Shown: positions 24,101 to 34,379 of the stretch, in pieces
Position numbering within the stretch: the stretch's first letter is position 1
How the letters are laid out: the number at the start of each line of letters is the position of its first letter
From: Chamaelirium japonicum
Lineage: Eukaryota; Streptophyta; Magnoliopsida; Liliales; Melanthiaceae
Assembly (NCBI GenBank): GCA_947650365.1
Contig: OX393557.1
Span: 4,630,715-4,694,714, forward strand
Direction: 5' to 3'
Length of the DNA stretch: 64,000 nt
Notes under the pieces: generated by a model
What the model was told of the DNA's origin: nothing
Databases searched by the model: none
The model's input: the letters and a program-made list of their open reading frames with translations, nothing else
Made by a program: the position numbers and the translations under genes

Positions 24101-25239
24101 GCACGGCGAGAGAGTTGGCCCTCTACATCGAAATAAAAGGCCCTATAGTAATGCTCGACCGGGGGCAAGATGAACAAAATATCCGGGGTTCACATTTTGA
24201 TAGTGTGTGTTTTATCTATATATGAATTTAGAATTGTATGACTCTTTATATGATGACCTTGTGACTTTAGATGAATGTCTTATTAATTTGCTGTAGGACA
24301 CTGAATGGACTTTATGTTAAATAACCTAGTGACAGTAGGAATTGCATGTGAATATAGACTACTGATAGGTTTAGGTATCATTATGCAAACATTGATCCTA
24401 CTAGAACTGATAGATCTTATCTTAATTTATTAAGATTAGTTGTCTCATATTATTAAAGACTATTAGGATGTCACTAGCTATTAATTAGGCTAATCTCCCA
24501 ATTTTCTATTGGGGGCTACTCTTTCCCACGAGTAGGCTCAGTTGTAGGTCCGGAGGCTCAGGAGTAGCAGTAGGAGTCCAGAGGCGGAGTTAGAGTTGCA
24601 GTGTTACCTTTCTGCTTAGTACGTTAATCTTATAGTCTTTTCTCTTCAGACATTGTAATTGTATTGAAATAAGAGTTTTTATTAGTTAGTTAGTATTCTA
24701 GGGTTGTAGTTACGATGGTTCCAGCTGAATTCTTTTGGGTAGGCCTCTCCTCAAGGCCCCAAGCCTAGGATAGATCATGATAAAAATATAAGTGCATATA
24801 AATGACTAAATTGATTAACCCTGTAAATAGGAACTCTAGACTGGTGCACCTGAGTGTTAGGGAGTGGATGAGACTACTTGGCTAGCCGTAGGAGGCTTGA
24901 GTCTTGTGCTCCCTCAGATAGACTCCTGTCAGTATGTAGTGGCACCGATAGGTCACACATACTGAGAGGATAAGACTTTTGAAGGTCGAGCTGGACTAGA
25001 TAATGTCTTCCCTCTATTGACAATTCTCTTTCTTTGCTTTTTAATAAAAATATTTTTTGAGAAATCAAATTTAAATGATTCCCCTCTTGTGTCTCCCTCC
25101 TCCTTGTTTTTCATATTAGAGAGCGTAGAAGAAGCCCTGCGAGAACCCAACTTGGTGTAATTAATTGACCAGACCCAAAATCTCATCCTTTCTCCCCTCA
25201 CACCCCATGGATCGGTATTCAAATTTCTGGGGCGTGACA
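21116..25239 (+). repeat. Element C right LTR (uninterrupted)
   Basis: 4124 bp, among the longer plant LTRs. It gives the empty-site sequence for D. Differences from the left LTR include substitutions at several percent and a longer G-run at 22521-22532. The GC-rich ORFs here (21877-22542) mirror those of the left LTR with different frames, so they are not conserved coding sequence. Confidence 0.93.
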
Positions 25240-25244
25240 TCTCC
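25240..25244. other. Target-site duplication TCTCC of element C (right copy)
   Basis: Matches 4282-4286. Confidence 0.93.
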
Positions 25245-25722
25245 ACCTGTAAAGCAGTAGCGTGAGGCGTTTATACTCGATCCCGAGTGGCATCATCGAT
25301 CCGATGGCCAGAGGGGGAGCCGTACAAGTCGTGTGACGATTGGATCGTTCTTCCCCCATCTCGGTCGTCATCTTCAATCACGTACTTCTTCCCCTTTCTC
25401 TCTCTTTCTTGTTGCAAGGGAGAAGATGGTAGTGGGGTGGGAAGGTTGGACCGTCCGACCCTCTATTGCCGAGGTCTGTCCGAAGAGAGAATACGCAGAG
25501 GGGAGGGTCGGATCATCCGACCCCCTTCTTCCATCGCCAAAGGCTACCGTCGAGGGCACGCGCATGGGGAGGATCAGATCCCTTCCCCTTTGCCTCATCT
25601 GCGACCATTGCCATATGAAGGGTGGCACGGGGGGTCATCCAGGCCGTCACCATGTGAAGGAGCTCGAGGCATGGGTCCTCTTCTCTTCGCTGTAGGAGTT
25701 TCTGAGCGAGAAGGGTGAGATG
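25245..25722 (-). other. Internal segment of B between insertions C and E
   Basis: This is the continuation of the 3636-4281 sequence, again with GGGAGGGTCGGATCATCCGAC-like dyads and CGAAGAGAGAATACG/GAAGGGTGGCACG repeats. The right end joins the sterol methyltransferase-like segment at 40355 once E is removed. ORFs on both strands here lack domains. Confidence 0.65.
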
Positions 25723-25727
25723 GAGGC
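25723..25727. other. Target-site duplication GAGGC of element E (left copy)
   Basis: GAGGC is repeated at 40355-40359 immediately after E's right LTR. Confidence 0.93.
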
Positions 25728-26403
25728 TGTGGGTGCAACATCTGGCTAACGCCCAACGGTAGGACCTACAGCCCTGCCTGGGGCCCACAAGTCTAAGGGT
25801 GGGACCCACAGCCCTACTTGGAGCACACAAGTCCAACGGTGGGACCCATAGCCCTGCCTGGGGCTCCCGAGTACGACGGTGGGACCCGCAGCCCTACCTG
25901 GGGTCCACTTGTACTATTTGGAGTCTAGTAAATCTCCTCGAGTATTTACCAAACCTCGGATATTTCAAGAATTATTCCTAGAATATTCCCCAAATAAACC
26001 AAACCCTTATAAATAGCCAACCCTGCGAAATAATCCAGATCCCAAAATCCAAACTGGAATCCCACTTTCTGTTTTTCAGAGCTCCCTGAGCTTTTTGGTT
26101 TTTAAATTCCCTCTCCATCCTCTGTCATCTTATAAAAAGCACTCCTCGGCATGTCAAGAGTAGCTCTACTTCATTCAGAGATAGTAGATTCAAAGGTTAT
26201 GTCTTATCGCACGGAGACGTAGGCTTCGGTCGAACTTCAACACCACATCTAGTATCAATTCTTTCTCCCTACCATACAGTGCTTGTGTAACAGCCTAGCA
26301 TGTTACAACTCGGCGCTTTGAAGCACGTCACATCCTGAAAGGTAAAACCTTCAATCGACTGCTGGAGGAGGGTCACATACGATAGCCGAAATCCTCCCCC
26401 ACA
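25728..26403 (+). repeat. Element E 5' LTR
   Basis: 676 bp. It contains four copies of a minisatellite unit of about 41 bp built on GGGACCCACAGCCCTGCCTG (25763-25920), a TATA box in CTTATAAATAGCC near 26008-26020, and a conserved block GCACGGAGACGTAGGCTTCG near 26208. The right LTR has five minisatellite units. Confidence 0.93.
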
Positions 26404-26425
26404 GTTTGGCACCGTCTGGGGGATT
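26404..26425 (+). other. Primer binding site of E
   Basis: TTTGGCACCGTCTGGGGGA begins one base after the LTR. This type of site is typical of Tat/Athila gypsy elements, in contrast to the tRNA-Met sites of C, D, F and H. Confidence 0.85.
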
Positions 26426-26734
26426 CTCATTCTATCAACTTGCAACTTCCAAGCTTCCCAGCACTTCGGTAGCTGATACCGGTTGCCCGAGCAATTCATC
26501 TGTCTCTATTGCTACACCTAAATGGAGAAGACACCAATGGACCAGCCGGAAGAAAATAGTATGCACCCAGATGCTCAGCATCCAACGACTCGCTCAATGA
26601 GTCGTCGGTTAGCAACAAGCCAACACCCAGAACAGCAGCACACTGTTAATTCAAGGAGTCGCCCATAGGTTGATCGAGCTACCCAGGCTCAACCTCAATA
26701 ATCGCCTCAACTCGCCGACCAAATTTCTCAGCAC

Positions 26735-28240
26735 TTGGGGAAAGCGCACGTCTCTCCCAGTGCTGGTGCTCAAGTGTCATACCAAATCACAGCAGAGGAC
26801 TTCCAACTCCTCACTCTCATGAAGCAGAATACTGCTCTTATGAGATATTCCCTCCGACAAATCACCGTCGAAGTAGGAGCCCACCACTCGCAGTCAGTCA
26901 TCGGTATCAATAACAGAGTAAACAGCCACTAGTCGTTCCATGCCTCCCCCACTCCTTCCAGACGACTCGTCATCGACACCTCCAAACGATCCCTTAAGGC
27001 TCCTTCAAGGGGACCCTTACCCCCTCCTACTAAATAGAGCATGTGGGAACGTCTCGATGAGTCAACTCGGCATCCGGAGCCACTTAACTCGATATCATCC
27101 TCGGACTCTAGTGGTCGAAGAAATATACACAACAGGAGGCATCACTCCAGAGCCCAATCGCACCTCAGCAACGCCCAAGCCCTAGTGAAGCATCACCAAG
27201 AGATAAGGACTTACGAGTCCCATCTTCCTCCTCAACCTTCAAAACGCCTCTCTGACTTGCGAAGCGATCAAACGAACAGCCATGCCTCATAAGGGCCGCT
27301 TCACTGGCAAATTCTCCGGGCCCAATTTCCTCGAGGATTAAAGGTCGTCGCTCTACCCAAGTTCAATTGTCTGACGGGAGATCCGACACTACACGTCCTC
27401 GCCTTCAAATAGGCATTGACGCCATACGATCATGACAACCAGGTTCTATGCCGCACCATTGCCGGTAGCCTGGATGACATGTCATTAGATTGGTATTACA
27501 ATCTCCCCACAGGCTCCGTCAGCTTGTTCAAAGACCTAGTGAATCTCTTAGTCCAGTATTACCAGTTGAACCTCAAACAGGAAAAGAAGCTAGACTCCCT
27601 CTATCGGCTGTGGATGGGTTCAGATAAAACCCTCTGAGAATTCACAAGGAGGTTCCGAAATGAGCATGCAACGCTCTCCGGATGCCATCTCGACGATGAG
27701 CACTTTTCGATCAGATCCAACGGGAAATCAAGGTCAAGGATGATCAAGTCACTCACAAGGGGTGAGACTTCAAGAAGCGTCTTTTCGAGTAGGAGCCAAC
27801 GCAACCGCCAGCCCGAGCGAACAACGCTCAGGCTAAAAAGAGGGAGTCCTCTAAGAAGCCGTGAAGGGCAGACGATAGACCCACCAAGCCTTGGAGAACT
27901 ACCTTCACTAGCTGGAACTTGCCCATTGACATTATCCTTGAACAAATCCAGCACAAGAGCTATCTTAGAAGGTCGAACCCTCTTCAGCCTGGCACCAAGC
28001 AAACGCAAGACAAGTCAGTCTATTGCAACTTCCATCGGTGTCACGACCATTCTACCATTCGGTGCTTCAGCCTGAAGTACCACCTGGAAGACCTTCAGGA
28101 GCAAGGCCATCTCCAGGATTTCAAGTCCAAGACCGACAGGACAAGCGATTCACTCCCTCCTCCTCCCCCTCCCAGAGGGAGAAGAAGGCATGCTGGATCC
28201 GCTTGGTCACTCATCAAGCAGCTCCTATTTTAGTTCGAGC
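26735..28240 (+). pseudogene. Decayed gag of element E
   Basis: Fragments in different frames can be assembled by eye. At 27416-27690 the capsid-like core reads SLDDMSLDWYYNLPTGSV, then QYYQLNLKQEKKLDSLYRL, then a TGA (probably from CGA) and EFTRRFRNE. Element B has the same core (DHYRLNLKPKKKLDTLYQL, SFTMRFRNE). Further down, near 28015-28090, a YCNFHRCHDHSTIRCFSLK-like segment matches the histidine-rich nucleocapsid block of Tat gags. Several frameshifts and stops break the gene. It would form the virus-like particle if intact. Confidence 0.75.
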
Positions 28241-28399
28241 AAATGTCTATGGCATCCATGGCAACCTACATCATTAAACTCCAACTTGAAAGGAGGTAAA
28301 GCAGCAAGTACGACACGTCCATCACGTTCGCACTCTCGCTGAAATTGAAGACTCCTGATAGAGAAGCCTATCAAAGGCCTCCCATGGCCGACAATCATC

Positions 28400-28790
28400 T
28401 TTACCGATCAGGATCTCAATGGAGTATGCACTCCCTACCAAGATCCCTTGGTCCTTCGGCTCATGGTCGATGGGTGCTCAGTCAACCGGATACTCATCGA
28501 TACCGGCAGCTCTATCGACATCATGTTCTTTGATTGCTTCAAACGTCTCAGTCATAGATACGAGAGTCTTCACGTAATCCCCACCATCATTACCAACTTC
28601 AACGGAGAGTAGACCATGACGATGGGCGAAGCAAGATTTACACTTGATCTCAGTAGCGATATGCAAGTGTCTATCCATTTTGCTGTAGTCAAAGAAATGT
28701 CAAAGTACAATGTTATCCCAGATATGCCTTTTCTTCATTAGATCAACACGGTCTCCTCTTCTAATCATGAACTTTTTAAATTCCCAACAG
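28400..28790 (+). pseudogene. Decayed protease of element E
   Basis: The frame containing RILIDTGSSIDIMFF has the catalytic DTGS at 28499-28510, in the usual hydrophobic context of gypsy proteases. Upstream in the same frame is LVLRLMVDGCSVN. Downstream a TAG interrupts (NFNGE-stop) and further stops follow before RT. It would process Gag-Pol in an intact element. Confidence 0.75.
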
Positions 28791-28945
28791 AAGAGGGCAT
28801 CAGATGCATCCGAGGGAGTCAGCAGACGGGAAGATCATGCAAAGTGGCGGTCGTGTGAAATCAATCTACACCCAATGCTACGCCAATAAAATATTCTGCT
28901 AATGAAGCTGGTCCCTCGACCAGATAGCAATCAAGGGAGCCCCCA

Positions 28946-29880
28946 ATGCCCAAACCTGCACCTCTGGAATGGAAGGCTCCATCTTCAATCAAGGAAATTA
29001 TTCGAGTTGACCTCGGTAACAGCAGTCCCCCTCAAGAGATTTTCATTGGCACTGGCCTTAACAGTGCAGAAGCACAAGATATGGTTACATTCCTCAAATC
29101 AAATACCGACGTTTTCGCTTGGAGTTTCGAAGACATGCTCGGGATCAATCCGGACGACACATGTCACCGTCTCACAATAAAAGAAAGGGCGCACCCAGTC
29201 AAACAGAAGCCTCGAACCATCAGACCAAAGCAGCTGATTACGGTTCAAGAAGAAATCGACAAATTACTTGATGTTGACTTTATCCGTGAAGTTGAATATC
29301 CAATATGGATCTCAAACATAGTCATCGTCCCAAAGAAGAATGGAAAGATCAGAGTCTGCATTGACTTCACTAACCTCAACAAAGCATGTCCCAAAGATTT
29401 ATTTCCTATGCCAAGTATAGATAGACTCGTAGACACCACTGCAAGGCATGAGCTACTATCCTTCATGGATGGATACTCGGGCTACAATCAGATTCTCCTG
29501 CATCGGGATGATCAAGAGAAGACATGCTTCGTGACAGACAGGGGTCTCTACTGCTACAACGTCATGCCCTTTGGCCTCAAAAATACAGGATCAACCTACC
29601 AAAGGCAGTCACGAAGATGTTCAAAGAACAGATCGATTGCAACGTTGAAGTCTATGTCGACGACTTGCTTACCAAGAGCCAAACTCGAGGGGAATACCTC
29701 TCTGACCTCGCCGAAACATTCCAAATCCTGAGGAGATACCGTATAAAGCTGAATCCAGCCAAATGCTCCTTTGGAGTCCAATCAGAGAAGGTTCTGGGTC
29801 ACTTAGTAGCTAGAAGGGGTATCGAAGCAAATCCGGATCAAATCCAAGCGATACTCGATATGCCATCACCCTCTAATTAG
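28946..29880 (+). pseudogene. Reverse transcriptase of element E (one frameshift)
   Basis: From 28946 the frame reads a gypsy RT: DVFAWSFEDMLGI, VDFIREVEYPIWISNIVIVP, KKNGKIRVCIDFTNLNKACP and HELLSFMDGYSGYNQI, the usual fingers and palm blocks. Near 29601-29610 one base of a G run appears lost, and the +1 frame continues with VTKMFKEQIDCNVEVYVDDL. YVDD is intact. The thumb region ends at a TAG (29878-29880) after ILDMPSPSN. The CPKD…PSIDRLVD block is characteristic of Tat elements. The enzyme is otherwise well preserved for an element with this many lesions. Confidence 0.9.
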
Positions 29881-30460
29881 AAAGAAGTTCAGTGCCTCAT
29901 GGGCTCATGGGAAGGCTAGTAGCACTCAATCGATTTGTATCCAAATCCTCCGACAAATGAAACCCTTTCTTTAAACTTCGCAAGGCTGACACATCATGAT
30001 GGGACACAGCTTGTGAGCAAGCTTTCTAGAGTATCAAGTTCTATCTCACCCAAGCCCCCATCCTCATAGCATCGTAGATAGCGGAACCTCTGTGGCTCTA
30101 TCTCGCCGTCACCGGCCAAGCCATCTGTGTAGTCTTGGTCAGCAGAAGGGATGTCATCGAACGTCCTGTCTACTATAGCAGCCACACCCTCCTGCCGGTC
30201 AAAACTCGCTACTCGAAGATAGAAAAAATTATCTTGGCTCTGCTGACGTCCTCCCGACGACTCCACCCCTACTTCGTATCCCACCTGGTCACCGTCTCTT
30301 TCGAGCATCCTCTCAAACACATACTTGACAAGGCTGGTCGTGCCGATCGGATGACCAAATGGGTAATTAAAATGAGTTTGCTCGGTATCTAATTCGAGCC
30401 ATGCATTTCTGTCAAAGGGCAAGCCAAGTCGACTTCCTGGCAAACTTCCCCGTGGAAGAT
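29881..30460 (+). pseudogene. First RNase H / connection region of element E
   Basis: The translation, split by stops and shifts, includes EPLWLYLAVTGQAICVVL, then VIERPVYYSSHTLLPVKTRY, SKIEKIILALLTSSRRLHPYF and RADRMTKWVIKMSLLG. This is the usual Ty3/gypsy RNase H-like domain located directly after RT. The intact stretch is 30135-30392. Confidence 0.8.
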
Positions 30461-30587
30461 TGTATCACCCTTGAAGATTATCCCGAGATGCACGTTAACG
30501 ACAAAGATGAGGAACGCCTCAGTCCAGGCCTTGAGGCCCCTTGTTCGAGCCCAGAGGCTCTATCAACGACCGCATCGCGATGAAAGC

Positions 30588-31252
30588 TCTACACTGACGG
30601 AGCTTCAAGTGATATCGATTCGGAAATTGGGATAGTTCTGATATCTCCCGAACTAGGCCGCTTGGAGAAAGCTATCCTTCTCGAGTTCAATGCCACCAAC
30701 AACGAAGCCGAGTTTGAAGCTCTCGTCTCAAGATTGGAGATTGCTCAAGCACTGGGGGTAGAGCACTTCAACGTCTATAGTGATTCCCAGTTGGTCATCA
30801 GACAAATCAACGGGGATTACATAGCACGAGGCGAAATGATACTGCACTATCTCGACATCGTACAACACCTCAAGAAGCAGTTTGTAGATATCAAGTTCCT
30901 CCAGCTACCAAGGGCAGACAATTGTGAAGCCGATGCCCTCACCAATGTTGCTTCAATATTGGGAGATCCAGTTAATCAATGTCAGGTCAGCATTGAATAC
31001 CAGGAGTTGCCCAAGGCGAACCTTGAGCAACACGGAGTTATCGCCATAGCAAACGGAAGAAGGGGTTGGAGGCAGCCGATCTTCACTTATGCCCTAAGGA
31101 AAGATCAGTCAGATTGGAGATGGCCAATCCTCAAATTTTTCAAGCACAACAAAATGCCAAAGGACCCAATTCAAGCCAAACGATTGCAAAGGAAACTCCC
31201 TCTCTATCGCCTTGAAGGAGACAATCTCTACTTCCAGTCCCACATTAGATAA
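30588..31252 (+). pseudogene. Second (archaeal-type) RNase H of element E
   Basis: An open frame preceded by a TGA reads KLYTDGASS, NATNNEAEFEALVSRLEIAQ, HFNVYSDSQLVIRQINGDY and LPRADNCEADALTNVAS. These supply the four expected acidic residues (D, E, D, D) of an RNase HI fold. A second RNase H between the first one and integrase is a hallmark of the Tat lineage; the acquired domain is usually the catalytically active one. The frame runs 196 codons from 30662 to a TAA at 31250 and then into the integrase linker (QRKLPLYRLEGDNLYFQSH). Only the TGA at 30582 separates it from what precedes. Confidence 0.9.
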
Positions 31253-31255
31253 GTG

Positions 31256-31549
31256 GAAATGATATTAGCAGACATCCATGCCGGAGCTTGCGATAGCCAC
31301 TCTAGCGGTAGATCCCTCGAAGTGAAGGTCAAACTCCAAGGCTACTATTGGCCCACTATAGCCAAGGATGCTCGATAGTTCGTCCAGAAGTGCGAACCCT
31401 GCCAACGGCACGCTCGAGCAATCCATCTCCCTGCATCTGAGCTCCACCCTCTAACAGTCCTTGGACGTTCCATAAATGGGGGTTGGATTTCCTTGGTCTA
31501 TTCCCACCTTCTCCCAGCAAGAAGATGTACCTACTGTTGGCAACTAACT
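31256..31549 (+). pseudogene. Integrase N-terminal part of element E
   Basis: The translation includes DIHAGACDSHSSGRSLEVKV, then LQGYYWPTIAKDAR, a TAG, and FVQKCEPCQRHARA, giving the H-H-C-C zinc-binding set. A frame change near 31470 leads to LDFLGLFPPSPSKKMYLLLA, with the first catalytic aspartate in LDFLG. The gene is cut after ATN at 31549 by the Cassandra insertion and continues at 32573 with YFTKW. Confidence 0.85.
31545..31549. other. Target-site duplication TAACT of Cassandra F (left copy)
   Basis: TAACT recurs at 32568-32572. Removing F and one copy rejoins the integrase reading LLLATN-YFTKW. Confidence 0.92.
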
Positions 31550-32015
31550 TATAACATCCGCCCCAAACATACAAGATTTTATCCGCTTTTCCCATGCCCA
31601 CACGAGAACTTCTTAGGGGGTCACCCATCCTGGTACTACTCTCGCCCGAGCATGCTTAACTACGGAGTTCTTATGAATCCCGTAGTGGCGCACGGTTTTA
31701 AAACGCATCTTGGCAGGAAAGGTGGTGAGCCTCCAAACACAAGATATTGTCCTCTATTGGTCTATTGGGTATCGAACCCTCAACCTCAAGGTTTTGCACT
31801 AGCGTGGTTACCATCGAACCACCTAGAACGCGTCTTCTATGTTTGGGAGAGGAAATTATATAAGTAGCTTATGATCTCCTTCTCTCCAGGTGATGTGGGG
31901 CTAACTCGTGGCCTTGTACACCTCACCTCACCTCACCTCACCTCATCCATCTTGGCATCCCAGCCTCAGGAGTCTTGGTTCTTAGCTATTGGCCTATTGG
32001 ATCTTGGTCGTCACA
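31550..32015 (-). repeat. Cassandra 3' LTR (left copy)
   Basis: 466 bp, beginning TATAACATCCGCCCC (TG mutated to TA) and ending GGTCGTCACA. It holds five CCTCA units near 31921-31945. Confidence 0.93.
31601..31725 (-). other. 5S rRNA-like segment in Cassandra 3' LTR
   Basis: On the minus strand, AGTTAAGCATGCTCGGGCGA, then GAGTAGTACCAGGATGGGTG and ACCCCCTAAGAAGTTCTCGT closely follow the plant 5S rRNA middle and 3' half, including the A-box, intermediate element and C-box of the internal RNA polymerase III promoter. The 5' third is more diverged. It is part of the LTR, not a true 5S gene. Confidence 0.9.
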
Positions 32016-32096
32016 ATCCACCCCCCTTAGGGCTACATGTCCTCGTATAGGGTTAGACCCCCCCCATCCCGAGGAGAACCGGCTCTGATACCAATG
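32016..32096 (-). other. Cassandra internal region with primer site and purine tract
   Basis: 81 bp between the LTRs. The primer site is next to the right LTR and the purine tract next to the left LTR, which fixes the minus orientation. Confidence 0.9.
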
Positions 32097-32567
32097 TGTA
32101 ACATCCGCCCCAAACATACAAGATTTTATCCGCTTTGCCCGTGCCCGCACGAGAACTTCTTAGGGGGTCACCCATCCTGGTACTACTCTCGCCCGAGCAT
32201 GCTTAACTACGGAGTTCTTACGAATTCCGTAGTGGCGCACAGTTTTAAAATGCATCTTGGCAGGAAAGGTGGTGAGCCCCCAAGCACAAGATATTATCCT
32301 CTATTAGTCTATTGGGTATCGAACCCTCAACCTCAAGGTTTTGCACTAGCGTGGTTACCATCGAACCACATAGAACGCGTCTTCTATGTTTGGGAGGGAA
32401 AATTATATAAGTAGCTCATGATCTCCTTCTCTCCAGGCGATGTGGGGCTAACTCGTGGCCTTGTACACCTCACCTCACCTCACCTCACCTCACCTCATCC
32501 ATCTTGGCATCTCAGCCTCAGGAGTCTTGGTTCTTGGTTATTGGCCTATTGGATCTTGGTCGTCATA
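32097..32567 (-). repeat. Cassandra 5' LTR (right copy)
   Basis: 471 bp, beginning TGTAACATCCGCCCC and ending GGTCGTCATA. It has six CCTCA units (about 32468-32497), one more than the other LTR, which exactly accounts for the 5-bp length difference. Confidence 0.93.
32148..32270 (-). other. 5S rRNA-like segment in Cassandra 5' LTR
   Basis: Same segment as 31601-31725, with the core AGTTAAGCATGCTCGGGCGA and GGATGGGTGACC retained. Both copies keep the presumptive Pol III internal promoter. Confidence 0.9.
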
Positions 32568-32572
32568 TAACT

Positions 32573-33345
32573 ACTTCACCAAATGGGGTCGAAGTTGTGC
32601 CTCTCTTTCGTGAGACAGACGACGAAGTCATCAAATTTTTCAGGAAGAACATCTTCTCAAGATTCGGCACGCCCCAAGTGCTCATCACCGACAATGAAGC
32701 ACAGTTCGACTCGGACAAGTTCAGGGATTTTTACCAAGAGTATGGGATCAAACTCTTCTATTCAACCCCGAGATACCCTCAGTGCAACAATCAAGCAGAA
32801 GCCTCCTACTAAGCCATCCTTAGCATACTTAAAAAGAAGTTAGATGACAAGAAAGGGCTCTGGGAGAAAGTCCTTTCTGAGGTGCTGTGGGGGTATCAAA
32901 CCATGCCCTGACGATCGATCGGATTCTCACCCTTCCACCTAATTTGCGGGTCGAAAGCAGTTCTTCCAACTGAAGCCATGTGCCCAACTGTCAAGTCCCT
33001 CGCAATCGAACCAGAGATCAACGAGGAACTTCTTACTGATGACCTCGACTACGCAGATGAACTTCGTAATCAAGTGGCCATACGTATCGCCAAATATTAA
33101 CAAAAGATCGAGTCAGCTTTCGACAGCAAGGTTAGCAAAAGATAGTTCAGTGTCGGGGAACTTGTTCTAAGAGCGGTCTTCCGAGACACAAAAGAATATG
33201 GCAGCGACAAGTTCACCCCTAACTGGGAAGTACCATACATCGTTGAGTCGGCCGGAGAGAAAGGATCATACCGACTAGTGTCACCAGAAGGGCAACGGCT
33301 ACCAAGAGCATGAAATGCATCACATCTCAACAAGTTTTATCAATG
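32573..33345 (+). pseudogene. Integrase catalytic and C-terminal part of element E
   Basis: After the Cassandra insertion the frame reads YFTKW, then (32587-32812) VEVVPLFRETDDEVIKFF, RFGTPQVLITDNEAQFDSDK and YSTPRYPQCNNQAEASY. This gives the second aspartate (TDNEAQF) and the glutamate (QAEASY). Downstream, broken by TAA, TGA and TAG codons, follow LWEKVLSEVLWGYQTMP, SIGFSPFHLICGSKAVLP and a C-terminal GELVLRAVFRDTKEYGSDKF-like module ending LNKFYQ. The first D is in 31256-31549. The integrase therefore had a complete DDE set before interruption. Confidence 0.88.
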
Positions 33346-33349
33346 AATG

Positions 33350-33354
33350 TAATC
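33350..33354. other. Target-site duplication TAATC of solo LTR G (left copy)
   Basis: Matches 34297-34301 exactly. Confidence 0.9.
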
Positions 33355-34296
33355 TGTGGTTGCAAATTTTGGCAAGAAGTTTTCAAACAGCAGGACCCAC
33401 CAACCCTTCCTGGTGGGTCCACAGAGACTACCGTGGGACCCACCGGCCCTGCCTGGTGGGCCCATAAAGACTACAGCGGGACCCACCGGCCCTGCCTGGT
33501 GGGCCCACGAAGACTACAGCGGGACCCACTGGCCCTGCCTGGTGGGCCCACGAAGACTACAGCAGGACCCACCGGCCCTGCCTGGTGGGCCCATAGAGAC
33601 TACCGTGGGACCTACCGGCCCTGCCTGGTGGGCCCACGAAGACTACAGCGGGACCCACCGGCCCTGCCTGGTGGGCCCATAGAGACTACTGCAGGACCCA
33701 CCGACCCTACCTGGTGGGCCCACGAAGACTTTCAAAGGACCCACCAGCCCTGCCTGTGGAATCCCCCAGATACGACAATAAAAACCACCATTTATCCCCG
33801 GACTTCCTCTCAGAAAATCCTATAAATAGCAGAGCCTTCAGAAGGAGGAGGGAGCCGGATCCCGATCAAAAATTCCAGAACCAGAACCAGAAGCCTGAAA
33901 ATAGATCAGTGCCATCATTTGATATCTATTTCAGAAACCAGAGCAGAAACCAGAGCTCTGGGATTTCCAGCTTCCCATCCTTCAACTCTCCTTGATCTTC
34001 TTCAGTGACACTCGACCTGTCGAGGTCACTTCGAGCAAAGTGTTAGTGAATTTGGGTTGCTCCCTATAGCACGGAGACGTAGGCTTCGGTTGAACTCCGA
34101 GATCACTTATTGTGTCAACCTTCTCTCTGATTGTATCTCTCTCTATTCGCACCTCAGAAGAGCTAACTCAAAGTCACTAAGGCACCAGCCTTCGAGCAAA
34201 CCTTCAAACCAATAGATCGACCAACGATCTTCAACTCCACTTCAATTGACTGCTGAGGCGAAGTCTTCGGATCGGCACAAAGATTTTTCCCCCACA
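33355..34296 (+). mobile_element. Element G: solo LTR of a Tat-family gypsy
   Basis: 942 bp from TGTGGTTGCAAATTTTGG to CCCCCACA, with flanking TAATC duplications and no internal region. The layout matches E's LTR: minisatellite (nine units, 33392-33775), TATA box in CCTATAAATAGC near 33823, and the block GCACGGAGACGTAGGCTTCG near 34071. It arose by recombination between the two LTRs of an element inserted just after E's integrase stop region. The ORFs 33310-33825 and 33356-33682 are translations of the minisatellite. Confidence 0.92.
33392..33775. repeat. 43-bp minisatellite in solo LTR G (nine units)
   Basis: Near-identical units of GGGACCCACCGGCCCTGCCT plus GGTGGGCCCACGAAGACTAC and a short joint. 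The inner six units differ at only a few positions, while the flanking units are more diverged. This suggests recent local expansion. Confidence 0.9.
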
Positions 34297-34379
34297 TAAT
34301 CTCCATCAAGCTATCAATGAAAAGGCTAGCATTTCAGATGCAATGAGAGTCTATTGAACCCCACTTCGAATTCTATTCA

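Larger units (their letters stand above)
4287..25239 (+). mobile_element. Element C: LARD-like chromovirus derivative with 4.1-kb LTRs
   Basis: The LTRs begin TGTAACACCTGTGGTGTTAG and end GGGGCGTGACA. The left LTR (4287-7221 plus 17218-18421, about 4139 bp) is interrupted by Copia element D; the right LTR is 21116-25239 (4124 bp). The primer site is TGGTATCAGAGC at 18424, matching the initiator tRNA-Met 3' end. Just before the right LTR the sequence TTCGGGACGAAAATTTC…TTAAGG is the usual 3' signature of Del/Tekay-type chromoviruses. The internal part (18422-21115) has no gag or pol homology that I can see. Total length without D is about 10.96 kb. LTR divergence by eye is several percent, so C is clearly older than D. 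It would need trans-acting proteins. Confidence 0.92.
31550..32567 (-). mobile_element. Element F: Cassandra TRIM with 5S rRNA-like LTR segments
   Basis: Two LTRs of 466 and 471 bp flank only 81 bp of internal sequence. The internal part carries, on the minus strand, a primer site TGGTATCAGAGCC (plus strand GGCTCTGATACCA, 32081-32093) and a purine tract TAAGGGGGGTGG. Each LTR holds a 5S rRNA-like segment. No protein is encoded. This architecture is that of Cassandra, a TRIM family known from vascular plants. It was inserted in E's integrase, so it is younger than E. The left LTR's TG has decayed to TA and the right LTR's terminal CACA to CATA. Confidence 0.96.

Noticed and set aside
31601-32270. 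Genuine 5S rRNA genes
   Set aside because: Both copies are within Cassandra LTRs, diverged in the 5' third, and flanked by primer site and purine tract.
33310-33825. 171-codon ORF with repeated GPTGPAWW units
   Set aside because: It translates the 43-bp LTR minisatellite, starts outside the LTR and ends beyond it.
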